45,558 nt of DNA from Candidatus Obscuribacterales bacterium (lineage in GTDB: Bacteria > Cyanobacteriota > Vampirovibrionia > Obscuribacterales > Obscuribacteraceae), in contig JAIETE010000003.1 of NCBI GenBank assembly GCA_019745505.1, positions 1 through 45,558 on the forward strand, in the 5' to 3' direction. The notes under the pieces are model-generated. The model was given only the letters and a program-made list of their open reading frames with translations. It made no database searches and was not told the DNA's origin. Shown here piece by piece: positions 1 through 9,046 of this stretch; within the stretch, counting starts at the first letter, position 1; each line of letters begins with the position of its first letter. A program made the position numbers and the translations under genes.

Positions 1-1
1 G

Positions 2-910
2 CTCAAATGGAATCTGGACGATGATACCTTCGAGCACGGTCAATGGCTCAACGGCAGAATATACGAGAGACGCGCGGACCTATCACCTGCCGGAAAACTG
101 GTAATTTACTTTGCTGCAAAATACAAGGGTCCGATGACGAGCTGGACTGCCGTCTCGAAACCACCCTATTTAACGGCCATTGCGCTTTGGGAGGGGATGG
201 GCGCATGGGGAGGTGGCGGACTGTTCGAGAATGAGAATCGAATACAGCTCAATCACGCAGCAAACAGAATGAAAATGATTGATACATTCAAGCTGCCCAG
301 TCACATCAGCGTCGTACCCTGCGGAGAGAGCTCAGGAAGCGGCGAGGATAGTCCGATTGTGGATATGCGCATGCAACGCGACGGTTGGCGGCAAATTCAA
401 TTCGGAGAAGAGGTTTACGAGTTCGATATTTATGGACAGCAAAACAATGCTGTCGAACTCGAAGCAATGCAATTGCAGTTTGGATTTCTTGAAGGCGCCA
501 AGATATGGGCGGATAAATTCTTCAAAGAAAAAGCAGAGGCCAGAGCACGAAAAAAAGAAGAGCTCAAGCACAAGAAGTACGACATGTTCATGACGCTCGA
601 ACCGCCCGATATACACGTAAAAGACAAAGGCGAGTATGTTCTGGAGATGACCACATTCGGCTTTCACGAAACCAATGGCCCGCCCTGGGTGCAAGAGTAT
701 CGAGTGCTTACGAAAGAAGGCGACGAAATCGTCAACCTCGGAAAAACTGACTGGGCAGATTGGGACCACAACGGAGATTTGCTCTATACGCAAAACGGCG
801 TCATCTTCCGAGCCAAGAAAGACGATCTGAAAAATTCTCTTCGTCTAATCGATCTGACCGGTTCCAAATTCGAACCGATTTCCGCACCTGAAGAGTTTCG
901 CAATTGGTAG
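2..910 (+). CDS. hypothetical protein, 5'-truncated by the window edge
   Basis: The reading frame is open from base 2 to the TAG at 908-910, so the start codon lies outside the window and at least 302 residues are visible. The first ATG inside is at 134, but the upstream codons encode protein-like sequence (Trp- and aromatic-rich, then AGKLVIYFAAKYKGP), so the frame clearly begins earlier. The middle carries a charged helix rich in Lys and Glu, possibly a short coiled coil. No signal peptide or catalytic motif is visible in this part. I do not recognise a family. It converges with the histidine kinase gene on the other strand, with only 9 bases between the stops. Confidence 0.75.
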   Translation, partial: LKWNLDDDTFEHGQWLNGRIYERRADLSPAGKLVIYFAAKYKGPMTSWTAVSKPPYLTAIALWEGMGAWGGGGLFENENRIQLNHAANRMKMIDTFKLPSHISVVPCGESSGSGEDSPIVDMRMQRDGWRQIQFGEEVYEFDIYGQQNNAVELEAMQLQFGFLEGAKIWADKFFKEKAEARARKKEELKHKKYDMFMTLEPPDIHVKDKGEYVLEMTTFGFHETNGPPWVQEYRVLTKEGDEIVNLGKTDWADWDHNGDLLYTQNGVIFRAKKDDLKNSLRLIDLTGSKFEPISAPEEFRNW

Positions 911-919
911 CGCCACGGA

Positions 920-3556
920 TCAATGAAGAGCAGGATCTGAGCCACTGTAACGGCAGGGAATGGTAATAGAAAAACTGCAACCGCCATTAGGCATGTTGCG
1001 AACTGCGACCAGACCGGAATGCGATTCCGCAATCATCTTACAAATCGCGAGCCCCAAACCATAGCCTTTACCTCTGGTTTTCGAATCAGGAGTTTGAAAA
1101 TAACGCTCGAATACTTTTGTCAGCATCTCCACAGGCAAACCCGGACCCTGGTCAATTACTTCAATTGTTATGGACTCCGACTGAGAGGTGCAGCCAATAG
1201 TAACAGCCGAAGACGCAGGGGAATGATTGATCGCATTGGTCACATAGTTGATCAAGACCTGGGTGATTTTCTCACGATCGGCTTGTATAACCACGCTTTC
1301 ACACTGATTCTGCAGACTTACTTTCCTTGTATCCGCCAGTGCAGAGAGGGTATCGACGGCTTCGGCAGCGACGTCCTTCACATTGAATTCGGAGAGCTTC
1401 AGTTCAATCTTGCCGGCCTCGAGGCTCTGAGCTGAGAGCAATGTGTCTATTAGAGACAGAATTCTTGCAGTATTCTCCTGAGTCAAATGGATGTGCCGTT
1501 TTGCAGTTGGCGAAAACGTCTCGACCCGGCTTCGATCAAACTTTGAAAGAGCCTTTCTCACCTGGTTGAGCGGTCGCCTCAAGTCTTCTGCAACGGCGCT
1601 CATCAGCGCTGCGCGTTGATTGAAACTCAGCTCGAGCAACTCGTCGGCTCGGTGCAACACAAAATCCAAATACCAGATTTCGTCGCTGCCCTGAAGCGGC
1701 TTCTCCAATGATTGGCGGTGCGGCAAACGGCCGGCATTATCTCTCACGATCTTCAATCGAGTATTCACAGATTTTGAAAACAAGAAGACAGAAGCAAAAC
1801 TCACAAGTATGCAAAGTAAGATGCCAGCACCCAGGAGCTTCTCCATATACTCCTGTAAGACTCTTTCGGTATTTACCAGATTATTGAGTGCTCGTGTCTG
1901 CTCGCAAGACATGTTCCATAAGCACTCTTGCTTGGTGATTGCAAAGCGCATCAGACGCCGCCCTTGCACAATAAGCGGCAAACCGGGTGCATCGGAAAAG
2001 GCCAGCTTGCCTGCAACAGGCTGGTCGAAATGCTTAGCTTCTTTAAGACGGAGCGATTGTAATGCATCAAGGTTGCGCCGCAATACGGCAAGCGAAGAGG
2101 AATGAGAATCAAGCAAAGACCGTGCTTCTGTGCCGGCATCAATTTCGTCTCGACGCAAAAGTTGAGCCCGGTTCAGATCCTCAATCTTTCCGTACATCAA
2201 ATAGTTGGTCAAAAACCCATAAGAGCCCATGCCGAACGCGATCATCCTGTTTACGCGAACAGCAATCAACGTCTCCTGCAATTCCTCTTTCAAAACCTTT
2301 TCCTCGTCCATACTGGTATAAACGACAAGGAAGAATAATAGAGAAGCCAGAAGAATCGGCAAAGAGAAGAGGATCAGTCCGAGCTTCATGACGCGAGGTC
2401 TAAAACGCTGATTCGCTTCTTTGTCGGACTCGCAAGGTGAATCCAATTCGATTCGTGTCAGCCTGGATAATTCCTGCACGCTAGCCGATGGGGCAACGGA
2501 GAGGCTTCCGTCAAGCTGCGTCAACTCTCCCTGAGTGAGTCTCTCAAAATTCAAGATATCCTTTGCTCTGACGACGAGCAAATCGATTTGTTCTGATGCT
2601 TCAGATATAGCTGCGGCATCGTCGAGATTCAGCTTCTCTCCTTCACTGTTCTCTACCATGGCCAATGAAAGATTCATCGATGCAAGGGGAGAACACATAT
2701 CATGAGCAACGATCGACAAGAGGCTCTTATAATGTTGCTGAGCTTTTTGAAGTTTTTCGAGAACGACTTGAAAAACTTCGTTCAGTTCGAAAATCTCATC
2801 GCTTCCATTCACAGGCTCGAGCGGCGATTGACGCTTCGCCAGTCTCGAAGCATTTAGAACGAGCATTCTAAGCCTGATGATTATCTTCCGGTTGAAGAGA
2901 TACATGAGCAAGATTGCAAGGATGAAATTGCAGATCAAACCAGCAATGGAAATTGAAATGATCATTTCAGTTGCCTGAATCGAACGGTTTATAGCCCGCT
3001 CTAGTTCTTCCAACTGAACCGATGCAGCACGTTGATACTGATCAAATCGCCGGTAGGCATCGAAGGAAAGATGCCTGAGCTTCTTCATTCGAAGTCTGGC
3101 ATCATCGTCAAAACTAAATGACGGCATCGACAAAGTATCGGCAAAGTGCGCCTCCACTTGTTCTGTAAACTTGTCCCACACCGATTTCTTGCTCGGATAC
3201 TTCTCTGCAAATACTTTCAGCTTGCTGAGCTCTTGCTCGGCGACCTGCTTGAAGCGCAGTGATTTTTCTCTATCCTCGGGCTTGTCGGTTGACAGAAAGA
3301 GGAAGTGAAATCCGCCGGCAAGAAATACAGCAGAAGCAATTTCGTTGATGCCAATTGAAGCAAATGCCTCTCTTCGCACGGATTCAAGCGAGTTTGCTTC
3401 AGCTTTTCCAAAGTTGTACAGAGCTGTAAGGACACAAAGCTGAGGAAAAAGTGTCAGCAGAACAAGGAGCAAAGCCTTGAAAAAGATTGGAAATGTGAAC
3501 TTTGCTAGGCGCAAAATGAAGATATTCCCACTAGGTTTGCTGAGCGGAGCCTTCAA
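920..3556 (-). CDS. tandem (duplicated) membrane sensor histidine kinase
   Basis: An 878-residue inner-membrane kinase built from two consecutive sensor modules. Module 1: TM about 23-45, periplasmic helical region, TM about 198-220, HAMP about 225-270, then a HisKA helix with the phospho-acceptor His285 (SIVAHDMCSPL), but no ATPase domain. Module 2: TM about 390-412, periplasmic region, TM about 574-594, HAMP about 598-640, a HisKA helix in which that position is Glu657 (SAVAEDLRRPL), and a complete HATPase_c domain (N box about 770-780, DQGPGLP at 802-808, GKGYGLGLAI at 829-838). The two HAMP segments resemble each other (RLAKRQSPLEP..GSDEI and RLPHRQSLEKP..GSDEI), so an internal duplication is likely. 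The start overlaps the end of the response-regulator gene by 26 bases, which indicates translational coupling to its cognate regulator. The signal sensed is unknown. Confidence 0.9.
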   Translation of the reverse strand: MKAPLSKPSGNIFILRLAKFTFPIFFKALLLVLLTLFPQLCVLTALYNFGKAEANSLESVRREAFASIGINEIASAVFLAGGFHFLFLSTDKPEDREKSLRFKQVAEQELSKLKVFAEKYPSKKSVWDKFTEQVEAHFADTLSMPSFSFDDDARLRMKKLRHLSFDAYRRFDQYQRAASVQLEELERAINRSIQATEMIISISIAGLICNFILAILLMYLFNRKIIIRLRMLVLNASRLAKRQSPLEPVNGSDEIFELNEVFQVVLEKLQKAQQHYKSLLSIVAHDMCSPLASMNLSLAMVENSEGEKLNLDDAAAISEASEQIDLLVVRAKDILNFERLTQGELTQLDGSLSVAPSASVQELSRLTRIELDSPCESDKEANQRFRPRVMKLGLILFSLPILLASLLFFLVVYTSMDEEKVLKEELQETLIAVRVNRMIAFGMGSYGFLTNYLMYGKIEDLNRAQLLRRDEIDAGTEARSLLDSHSSSLAVLRRNLDALQSLRLKEAKHFDQPVAGKLAFSDAPGLPLIVQGRRLMRFAITKQECLWNMSCEQTRALNNLVNTERVLQEYMEKLLGAGILLCILVSFASVFLFSKSVNTRLKIVRDNAGRLPHRQSLEKPLQGSDEIWYLDFVLHRADELLELSFNQRAALMSAVAEDLRRPLNQVRKALSKFDRSRVETFSPTAKRHIHLTQENTARILSLIDTLLSAQSLEAGKIELKLSEFNVKDVAAEAVDTLSALADTRKVSLQNQCESVVIQADREKITQVLINYVTNAINHSPASSAVTIGCTSQSESITIEVIDQGPGLPVEMLTKVFERYFQTPDSKTRGKGYGLGLAICKMIAESHSGLVAVRNMPNGGCSFSITIPCRYSGSDPALH

Positions 3557-4217
3557 GAATGTATCCGGACTTGGCCGCTGTCTTGATGACGCAGTCTTTT
3601 CCTTCCGGTGTAATTTTGCGTCTCAAATTGTGCATGATCGTCCGGACAGAATCTTCAGATGATTCATTCTCGGACGGCCATATCGACTTGAGAAGAGCCT
3701 TGCTGCTGAAATGTCGATTGGGGTTGCGCAAAAGAAACTCCAAAATAGCAAACTCTTTTGGTGCAAGCGTGATTTTTCTGCCATCAACAATAACTGTTTT
3801 ACTTTCGATTTCAACAGTCAAATAGCCGAAACAAACAACAGATGACAAAAGTCCGCTGGGTCTGCGCAAGAGACTTCTAACTCGGGCGACAAGCTCGCGA
3901 AAATGAAATGGCTTGAGCAAATAATCATCCGCCCCGGCATTCAAGCCGGTTTCTATAAAATCGACATCGCCCATGGCGGTAAGAAAGAGAATCGGTTGTT
4001 TGAAATTCCGCCGCCTCAAGCGGCGACAAACTTCAAGTCCGTCGATTCCTGGCAATTGCCAGTCCAGGATGACCAGCTCGAAATCAAAACACTCGAGCAA
4101 CTGCAATCCGTCCTCGCCTGTCGATGCGTGCTCTATCGTATTACCTTCGGTGGAAAGGAAATCACAGATACTCAGAGCTAAGTTTTTATCGTCTTCGACT
4201 AGGAGAATTTTGGCCAT
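3531..4217 (-). CDS. OmpR/PhoB-family response regulator
   Basis: A two-component DNA-binding regulator of 228 residues. The N-terminal receiver (about 1-115) has the acidic pair in LLVEDD, the phospho-acceptor Asp52 (VILDWQLPGIDG), and the conserved Thr and Lys in LFLTAMGD and LLKPFHF. The C-terminal part (about 130-225) is a winged-helix Trans_reg_C domain (LAPKEFAILEFLLRNPN, then VRTIMHNLRRKI). A longer ORF opens at 4247, but the Met at 4217 begins exactly at the receiver fold (MAKILLVEDD), so I choose it. The 3' end overlaps the downstream tandem kinase by 26 bases, so the pair is one operon and presumably one phosphorelay. Confidence 0.93.
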   Translation of the reverse strand: MAKILLVEDDKNLALSICDFLSTEGNTIEHASTGEDGLQLLECFDFELVILDWQLPGIDGLEVCRRLRRRNFKQPILFLTAMGDVDFIETGLNAGADDYLLKPFHFRELVARVRSLLRRPSGLLSSVVCFGYLTVEIESKTVIVDGRKITLAPKEFAILEFLLRNPNRHFSSKALLKSIWPSENESSEDSVRTIMHNLRRKITPEGKDCVIKTAAKSGYILEGSAQQT

Positions 4218-4265
4218 CTGCGTGCGAACCCTATGATTCCGACACACATTCTACAGCCTGGCAAA

Positions 4266-4293
4266 GAGCGGAAATACCGAGATATTTCCGCTC
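4266..4293 (-). terminator. candidate hairpin terminator after the 70-residue ORF
   Basis: A perfect 11-bp inverted repeat: 4266-4276 pairs with 4283-4293 around a 6-nt loop. It lies 22 bases past the stop of the small minus-strand gene and 48 bases before the response regulator start. The T tract on the minus strand is only three bases, so it may be a weak terminator or an operator of the regulator gene. Confidence 0.45.
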
Positions 4294-4315
4294 AAAACAG
4301 GTGCCTGTCTCTCAA

Positions 4316-4528
4316 CTAAAGCGGCGGGATGTCAATAAAGTCGGGTTCGCTTGACTGAGATCTATTTTGCTGGTTGGGAGCTGCCATCCCTTCCCTGTCT
4401 CTATTTACTTCATCCATCATATGGCTCGAGCCGTCCTGCTCCTTCTGGCGCTGGTCGAGAGCTTCTCCGCCCTTAAACCAGGGGCTCCAGGTTCCGTCGT
4501 CGTTGCGGCCTCTTGCAATTATTGCCAT
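4316..4528 (-). CDS. small hydrophilic hypothetical protein (70 aa)
   Basis: A 70-residue acidic, Gln/Asp-rich protein without Cys, membrane segment or signal peptide. I believe it is real because a good ribosome-binding site (AGGAG, 8 bases before the ATG) precedes it, the stop is followed by an 11-bp hairpin, and the N-terminus has an ordered look (MAIIARGRNDDGTWSPWFKG) before a disordered tail. The family is not recognised. It lies in the same direction as the two-component genes but is separated from them by the hairpin. Confidence 0.6.
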   Translation of the reverse strand: MAIIARGRNDDGTWSPWFKGGEALDQRQKEQDGSSHMMDEVNRDREGMAAPNQQNRSQSSEPDFIDIPPL

Positions 4529-4709
4529 ATCGTCTGCTCCTATTCTTTAGAAACGTTGGACCGGAAAGAAAACTGCCGGTTATCGCTTGAGCCAGCGCGT
4601 CCCTTCCGACAAATCCAGACTATGCGACGATGCCTTAACGCAACATAAACAAACCGGGGCAGATGAAGACAATAGCGCCTGCCATCTGCTCAGCTTCCAC
4701 AGAAGCGAC

Positions 4710-5579
4710 CTAAGGCGATGCCTGAACGGCAAGAGATTTTTCCACGTGATGTCCCAGCGTATTAAACAGCTTGTCTTCTCTCATTTCAGCTTCGATCGTC
4801 TCGGCAAGCCTTCCTTCCATCAGTTTGCAAACATCTTCAAAGAAAGCGGATGCGGACTCCATATCTATAACTTTGGCGTTGAAATTGAAAGAAACAGTCA
4901 TCGTGGGTATGACGCAGACTAAACCATCAACGGCCATCGGTCTGTCTTCGATTGTTCCGATTCCGAACGTCGAAGTGCAGATGCAGGGACTGAGAACCGA
5001 TTTCACATTGTACTTGCCGAGCGTCGTCAGTCCGAATGTTGCTTTCTGGCATTTGACTCTCATTGACGGCATTATCGCGGCAATCCCCAGAATAACTCTG
5101 CGCAATGGATATGGTAGCCCGGCATAGACATTTTGAAGCGCCAACGGTGCCAGCTGCGATACTTCGGTACGCGCGTACCGGACTAACTCTTCTGCAATCT
5201 CAGACAAGGACTTCTGATCGGGCGATTCTATTTCTCCAAAGAAAACAGTATCGTTTCCGTTTTCCTGGCGTTCAATAGTAAAACCGCCAACGACATTCTC
5301 ATAAGTAACCATTCGCCCAAACGGCAAAATGTCCGAACGGCTCGCAGGGTGACGCCTCTGGGCTACAGCGATTGCCTTCATCAGAATGGCGGTTACAGTA
5401 ATTTTGATACCGCGGGCTCGCAGTTTCGCCTTCACCTCATTCGCCCAACGCATGTCGATATCGCGAATCAAATAGATGGGCACTGCAGCGGGCGCAATCA
5501 TGGTCAAAAGGTCGACGACGGTTTTTCGACCCCTGGCGAGATTTCCACAAGTAAATTTTTCCAATTTCTTTCGCCTCAA
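4710..5579 (-). CDS. 2-oxoacid dehydrogenase E2-type acyltransferase-like protein, catalytic motif lost
   Basis: The 289-residue sequence resembles the catalytic domain of dihydrolipoamide acyltransferases (CoA-dependent acyltransferase fold): an N-terminal KITVTAILMKAIAVAQRRHP helix, a GGFTIERQENG strand, and a C-terminal MTVSFNFNAKVIDMESASAFFEDV segment. In true E2 enzymes the last segment reads DHRxxDG. Here the catalytic His is Ala235 and the Gly is Met240, so acyl transfer is unlikely. No lipoyl or subunit-binding domain is present and no E1/E3 genes are nearby. The start is my choice: a TTG at 5579 with AGGAG 7 bases upstream. An ATG at 5654 gives a longer frame with an implausible Cys/Ser/Arg-rich leader. 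A role as a non-catalytic or altered acyltransferase is inference. Confidence 0.7.
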   Translation of the reverse strand: MRRKKLEKFTCGNLARGRKTVVDLLTMIAPAAVPIYLIRDIDMRWANEVKAKLRARGIKITVTAILMKAIAVAQRRHPASRSDILPFGRMVTYENVVGGFTIERQENGNDTVFFGEIESPDQKSLSEIAEELVRYARTEVSQLAPLALQNVYAGLPYPLRRVILGIAAIMPSMRVKCQKATFGLTTLGKYNVKSVLSPCICTSTFGIGTIEDRPMAVDGLVCVIPTMTVSFNFNAKVIDMESASAFFEDVCKLMEGRLAETIEAEMREDKLFNTLGHHVEKSLAVQASP

Positions 5580-5810
5580 AACGCAGCTCCTACGATGACC
5601 TGCATTTCCAATGAAGGCGCATGACCGGATTGACCAGCTATGACCAGCCACCATAGCACAGGGTTCCCAAGAGAATCTTAGATTAACTTAGCTAATCCGA
5701 TTACTCAGTCACCAACTGGAGAGGCAAAACAACAAATGTGTAGTTTTAACGCGCAGTCTCCCTTGAAATCGAAACTGACAGCAAAAGATGAAGCCTTCAT
5801 TCGCACAGCT

Positions 5811-6845
5811 CTATCCTGAGTTCTTCAAAAGCTCTTTCTTTGTTGAAAACCAACGAAAAGGCGACTCTTCTTCAAAAACATAGAAGTCTCCTTGAGTTTG
5901 CCCACAAATAAAGCACGTATTGGCCCAGTGCTGGTCACCAGTCACGTGGGAAATTCTCAGCTTAAGAGTAGATGGCACCGGCTGTGGTGGCAAGCGTTTG
6001 TCCCACTTCTTATGATGAGGCCAATCCAAAACAAATATTCGATTTGAGCAACTCCAGCAATCATGCAACCTTATCGAATAACTTCGGTCGAGAGGAACTA
6101 CACCGGCCGACTTGGCCAATGACTTTATTTGCTCTGCCTCGCTCAATCTTCTGATATCAAAAGGCGGTTTTTCTGCCGCAATCAAGCGAAGGTGGTTTCT
6201 AACGACAAGTTTCGGCTTAACCGCCGATTTTGTCGACTGCAGGTACGAAAGCAATTGCTTTAAGGCAAGCACCCTCACATGGCCAATTTCCGCAGATGGA
6301 ATTTGCACGTCAGCCCGAGTGAAAACCAAAATCGTAGTGACATAAGGCAACTTGCGCGCCGTTCTTATCAACACGGCTTGTTGCTTTACCTTCGACAAAA
6401 AATCCTTCTCGAATGGTTTTTGCCTTCCGGCGACGCGGCGAAACAATCTTACGCCGTCGAAGAGAACCGTTCCGGTATGCGCTTTGGCATCAATCAAGAA
6501 AATGTCGTTCTCGGGCGATGTGAGTAGGAAGTCGACGTCGCCGCCGCCCTCGAGCAGCACGTTTCTCTCGATCTTCCACGATTGAGGGAGTTTGCTAAGA
6601 GTTGCCGCCACATCGTCTTCACCAATCGCACCGACCATAGCTGCAGCGGCGGACTGCGAAAAATGTTTTCCGGTCAGATAGAGTATTCTGGCGCCGATCA
6701 GCAAGACAATCACAAGCTCGAGGGGGCGCCTGGATAACAAAGCGAGTGGACAAAACGCCACCATCATGAAAGCCACGAATGAGTAAAGCCTAGAAAGTGA
6801 ATGCCAGCGGGCTGACAGCGTAGCCGGACCTTGCCAATCGTTCAT
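5811..6845 (-). CDS. NERD (nuclease-related) domain membrane protein with C-terminal CxxC zinc motif
   Basis: 344 residues. Two hydrophobic segments near 20-58 suggest membrane anchoring. Residues about 70-210 match the nuclease-related domain pattern with PD-(D/E)xK-like residues: Glu76 (VGAIGEDDV), Asp105 (GGGDVDFLL) and Asp119-x-Lys121 (FLIDAKAHTG). The C-terminal region contains two CxxC pairs (CWSCSN and CFICGQ), probably a zinc ribbon. NERD proteins are linked in the literature to DNA processing, but the substrates of most members are unknown. The start ATG has a GAGG element upstream. The gene stands alone, with a 229-base gap on the upstream side. Confidence 0.8.
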   Translation of the reverse strand: MNDWQGPATLSARWHSLSRLYSFVAFMMVAFCPLALLSRRPLELVIVLLIGARILYLTGKHFSQSAAAAMVGAIGEDDVAATLSKLPQSWKIERNVLLEGGGDVDFLLTSPENDIFLIDAKAHTGTVLFDGVRLFRRVAGRQKPFEKDFLSKVKQQAVLIRTARKLPYVTTILVFTRADVQIPSAEIGHVRVLALKQLLSYLQSTKSAVKPKLVVRNHLRLIAAEKPPFDIRRLSEAEQIKSLAKSAGVVPLDRSYSIRLHDCWSCSNRIFVLDWPHHKKWDKRLPPQPVPSTLKLRISHVTGDQHWANTCFICGQTQGDFYVFEEESPFRWFSTKKELLKNSG

Positions 6846-7074
6846 CGAGTTTCCTCAGAGGCGAAATTCATAACATCGATTCTAGATTCGCAGGCAGGTC
6901 GTTTCACTGTTGAATTGCGCAGTCCTGCTCAGCCGCTGCCCGAAGAAGTTTAATTGCGCTCTTCGTGATTCCCGTCTGGCTAAGAGACTGAAAGGGTGAG
7001 ACTCTATGACTTGACCAAACTGCAGTAACGTCGGCGCAAAGATTATTTAGACCTCTTCCTCTCCGGTTCTAAAA

Positions 7075-7782
7075 ATGACGACAAAAACTCACTCTGACGC
7101 AGGTGACTCTTCTGTTTCGGCTCGCGATCACGCCGCCACTGCAGAATCCGGGCTCGCAAACGCCAGGCTTTCGGATATCAAAGTCTTAAACGGCGAAAAG
7201 AGCCCGACATACGTACAAAACGACGGCTTCAAGATAATGGTTGCGGACAATTCCTCCGCTCAACAGACTCATGCACAACGACTACAGGAATTCATCGACG
7301 GTTTCGGTCATCTGGGCAAACTATATGGCGATTCCGTCAGCGACCCGAACCGCTTTGCCAAATTCCAGGAACGCATGCAGAATGTTTATCGCTTTGATCC
7401 CGAAGCTTTCAAGGAAATGGGAAGGATCGGCGACAGCCTTCTGGCGAACCCTCCGGCATCACCCGAACAAGTCGGTAAGAAACTGGGCGATATTTTGAGC
7501 GATTCGATGAAGCGAAAAGGCGGAAACATAGACTTGTCTCAAGCTGATTGGGTGAATATGCAAGGGGCGATGGCAGGCGTGATGATCGCTGCCGGCTCGA
7601 CATTCAAGCAAAACAAAGCAGAGCAAAACATTGCCATGGTTGATGCGATGGACGGTCAACTGCGCCAAAATAAGGTCCCATACGTCCATGCAATCATATG
7701 GGGCGACACCAGAGAGCCGGGCATAGCAATTGTTCCGCCCAGTGTGAAACTGACCAGAGAGCAACGCCATAACTACCAGTGA
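7075..7782 (+). CDS. hypothetical soluble protein (235 aa)
   Basis: No family recognised. The first 50 residues are polar and probably disordered. The middle is helical with alternating charged and hydrophobic residues (about 65-150), and the end returns to Pro/Arg-rich sequence. There is no signal peptide, membrane segment or cysteine. The codon pattern and length support a real gene, but no convincing Shine-Dalgarno sequence precedes the ATG. It converges with the 70-residue gene on the minus strand (20-base gap). Confidence 0.65.
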   Translation: MTTKTHSDAGDSSVSARDHAATAESGLANARLSDIKVLNGEKSPTYVQNDGFKIMVADNSSAQQTHAQRLQEFIDGFGHLGKLYGDSVSDPNRFAKFQERMQNVYRFDPEAFKEMGRIGDSLLANPPASPEQVGKKLGDILSDSMKRKGGNIDLSQADWVNMQGAMAGVMIAAGSTFKQNKAEQNIAMVDAMDGQLRQNKVPYVHAIIWGDTREPGIAIVPPSVKLTREQRHNYQ

Positions 7783-7802
7783 CGGGTCCGGTGGCGTAAA
7801 CC

Positions 7803-8015
7803 CTAGAAGGATGAAATGAAGTCCTTCAATTCGTCCGGAGTTTCGTCATCTTTAACCTTATCGGCTTTATAGTTCCAGGCGGCTTTATCCGTCTTGATCT
7901 CGCCGGCAGGGCATTGTTCGTCACCTATATCTCCTGCCTGAGTCACTTCTTTGAGTCGCTCGTGGTCGGACTCCTTACGGTTATCAGCTCTGTCCATGTT
8001 TTTCTTACCGGTCAT
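7803..8015 (-). CDS. small charged hypothetical protein (70 aa)
   Basis: A 70-residue, highly charged Asp/Glu/Lys-rich protein with a single Cys. The ORF can be extended to 8069, but the ATG at 8015 has a strong AAAGGAG ribosome-binding site 6 bases upstream, so I choose it. The composition suggests a disordered or stress-related small protein. No function can be assigned. Confidence 0.6.
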   Translation of the reverse strand: MTGKKNMDRADNRKESDHERLKEVTQAGDIGDEQCPAGEIKTDKAAWNYKADKVKDDETPDELKDFISSF

Positions 8016-8154
8016 AATAATCTCCTTTGCGATGCGCCATAGGCTGCATTCAGGCAGAGTGACCGGCATGAAAGTCGGCAGGTTCCCGCACGACTGACGG
8101 GGCTTAAGGTTCCTGACAAAACGGACACGTCAAAGAAAATACACGACCCGGCTT

Positions 8155-8913
8155 TTAGGCTGAGGCAGCCTTGGAAGGCTTGAGCGGCATTTCGCGAAAC
8201 AAGTATTTGAGACCGGGAAGCGGCAGCTCATGCTTCATCTCGCCAACGACTTTCAGTCCGACCCTCTCATAGAGCGGCTGCGCAGCGGCTTCTCCTCTAT
8301 ATGTGCTGGTGTAGAGGCGTAGATAATCGACGTTTGACTTTTTTGCTTCTTCTATCGAGAAGTCGAGCAACCTTTGTCCTATTCCCTTGCCTCGGTACGC
8401 CGGTCTGACGCTCATCCAGCCCAACCAGAGAGCCTCGCCCCGGTCTTTTGCCGTTTCATATAGTCCCGTGGTTCCTAAGACTCGATTTTCTTTGTCCACA
8501 GCCAGAAAATAGCGAGCATTCATCTCCTTTTGTCCGGCATGCATTTTGGTCGCCATCGGCGTAAGCGCAGATTTGAAATCGACGGCAGGATTGAGAAAAC
8601 CCATACCGTATCTGAATCCATCCTTGCCTGCTTCAATAGCGGCGGGGAGACTTTCAGCAGTCATCGGCACTATGCGGACGTCTTCAGGATTTAATGTCTT
8701 TGCCGCGGCAGCCAGCGCCCTCTGTGTAATCGCATATGGAATATACCTTGATGCTGCATAGGCGCCGGCACCGAAAACTCCCACCGTGACGGCAGATGCG
8801 ACCGGATGTCGATCGACGAAATCGTAGGCATCTTGAAAAAAACTGTGGGACGCTCGCGAATCGGAGGGTCTATCCGCTCCGGCTTCCAATGCGTCGCCAA
8901 CCCGACCGTTCAT
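8155..8913 (-). CDS. GNAT-family N-acetyltransferase with N-terminal extension
   Basis: 252 residues. The GNAT fold spans about 78-235. The acetyl-CoA-binding motif A is clear (WMSVRPAYRGKGIGQRLLDFSIEEA), followed by motif B (YLRLYTSTYRGEAAAQPLYERVGL). The first 75 residues are an extension with a Gly/Ala-rich hydrophobic stretch around 38-62 (VASAVTVGVFGAGAYAASRYI), which could be a membrane anchor. Substrate unknown. A GAGGT element lies just before the ATG. The preceding gene on this strand is more than 1 kb away, so it is probably transcribed alone. Confidence 0.85.
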   Translation of the reverse strand: MNGRVGDALEAGADRPSDSRASHSFFQDAYDFVDRHPVASAVTVGVFGAGAYAASRYIPYAITQRALAAAAKTLNPEDVRIVPMTAESLPAAIEAGKDGFRYGMGFLNPAVDFKSALTPMATKMHAGQKEMNARYFLAVDKENRVLGTTGLYETAKDRGEALWLGWMSVRPAYRGKGIGQRLLDFSIEEAKKSNVDYLRLYTSTYRGEAAAQPLYERVGLKVVGEMKHELPLPGLKYLFREMPLKPSKAASA

Positions 8914-9046
8914 GGTGGGACCTCGCGAAAGGGCTCGGTTGTGGAGGAAGCTCTCCTCATATTAGGGGCAACCGAAGCGGGCGTGAATGGGGGAATCACC
9001 ATGCGCGCAATCGCCCACAGGCTGGCACTCTCCAAAGAATCGGAGA

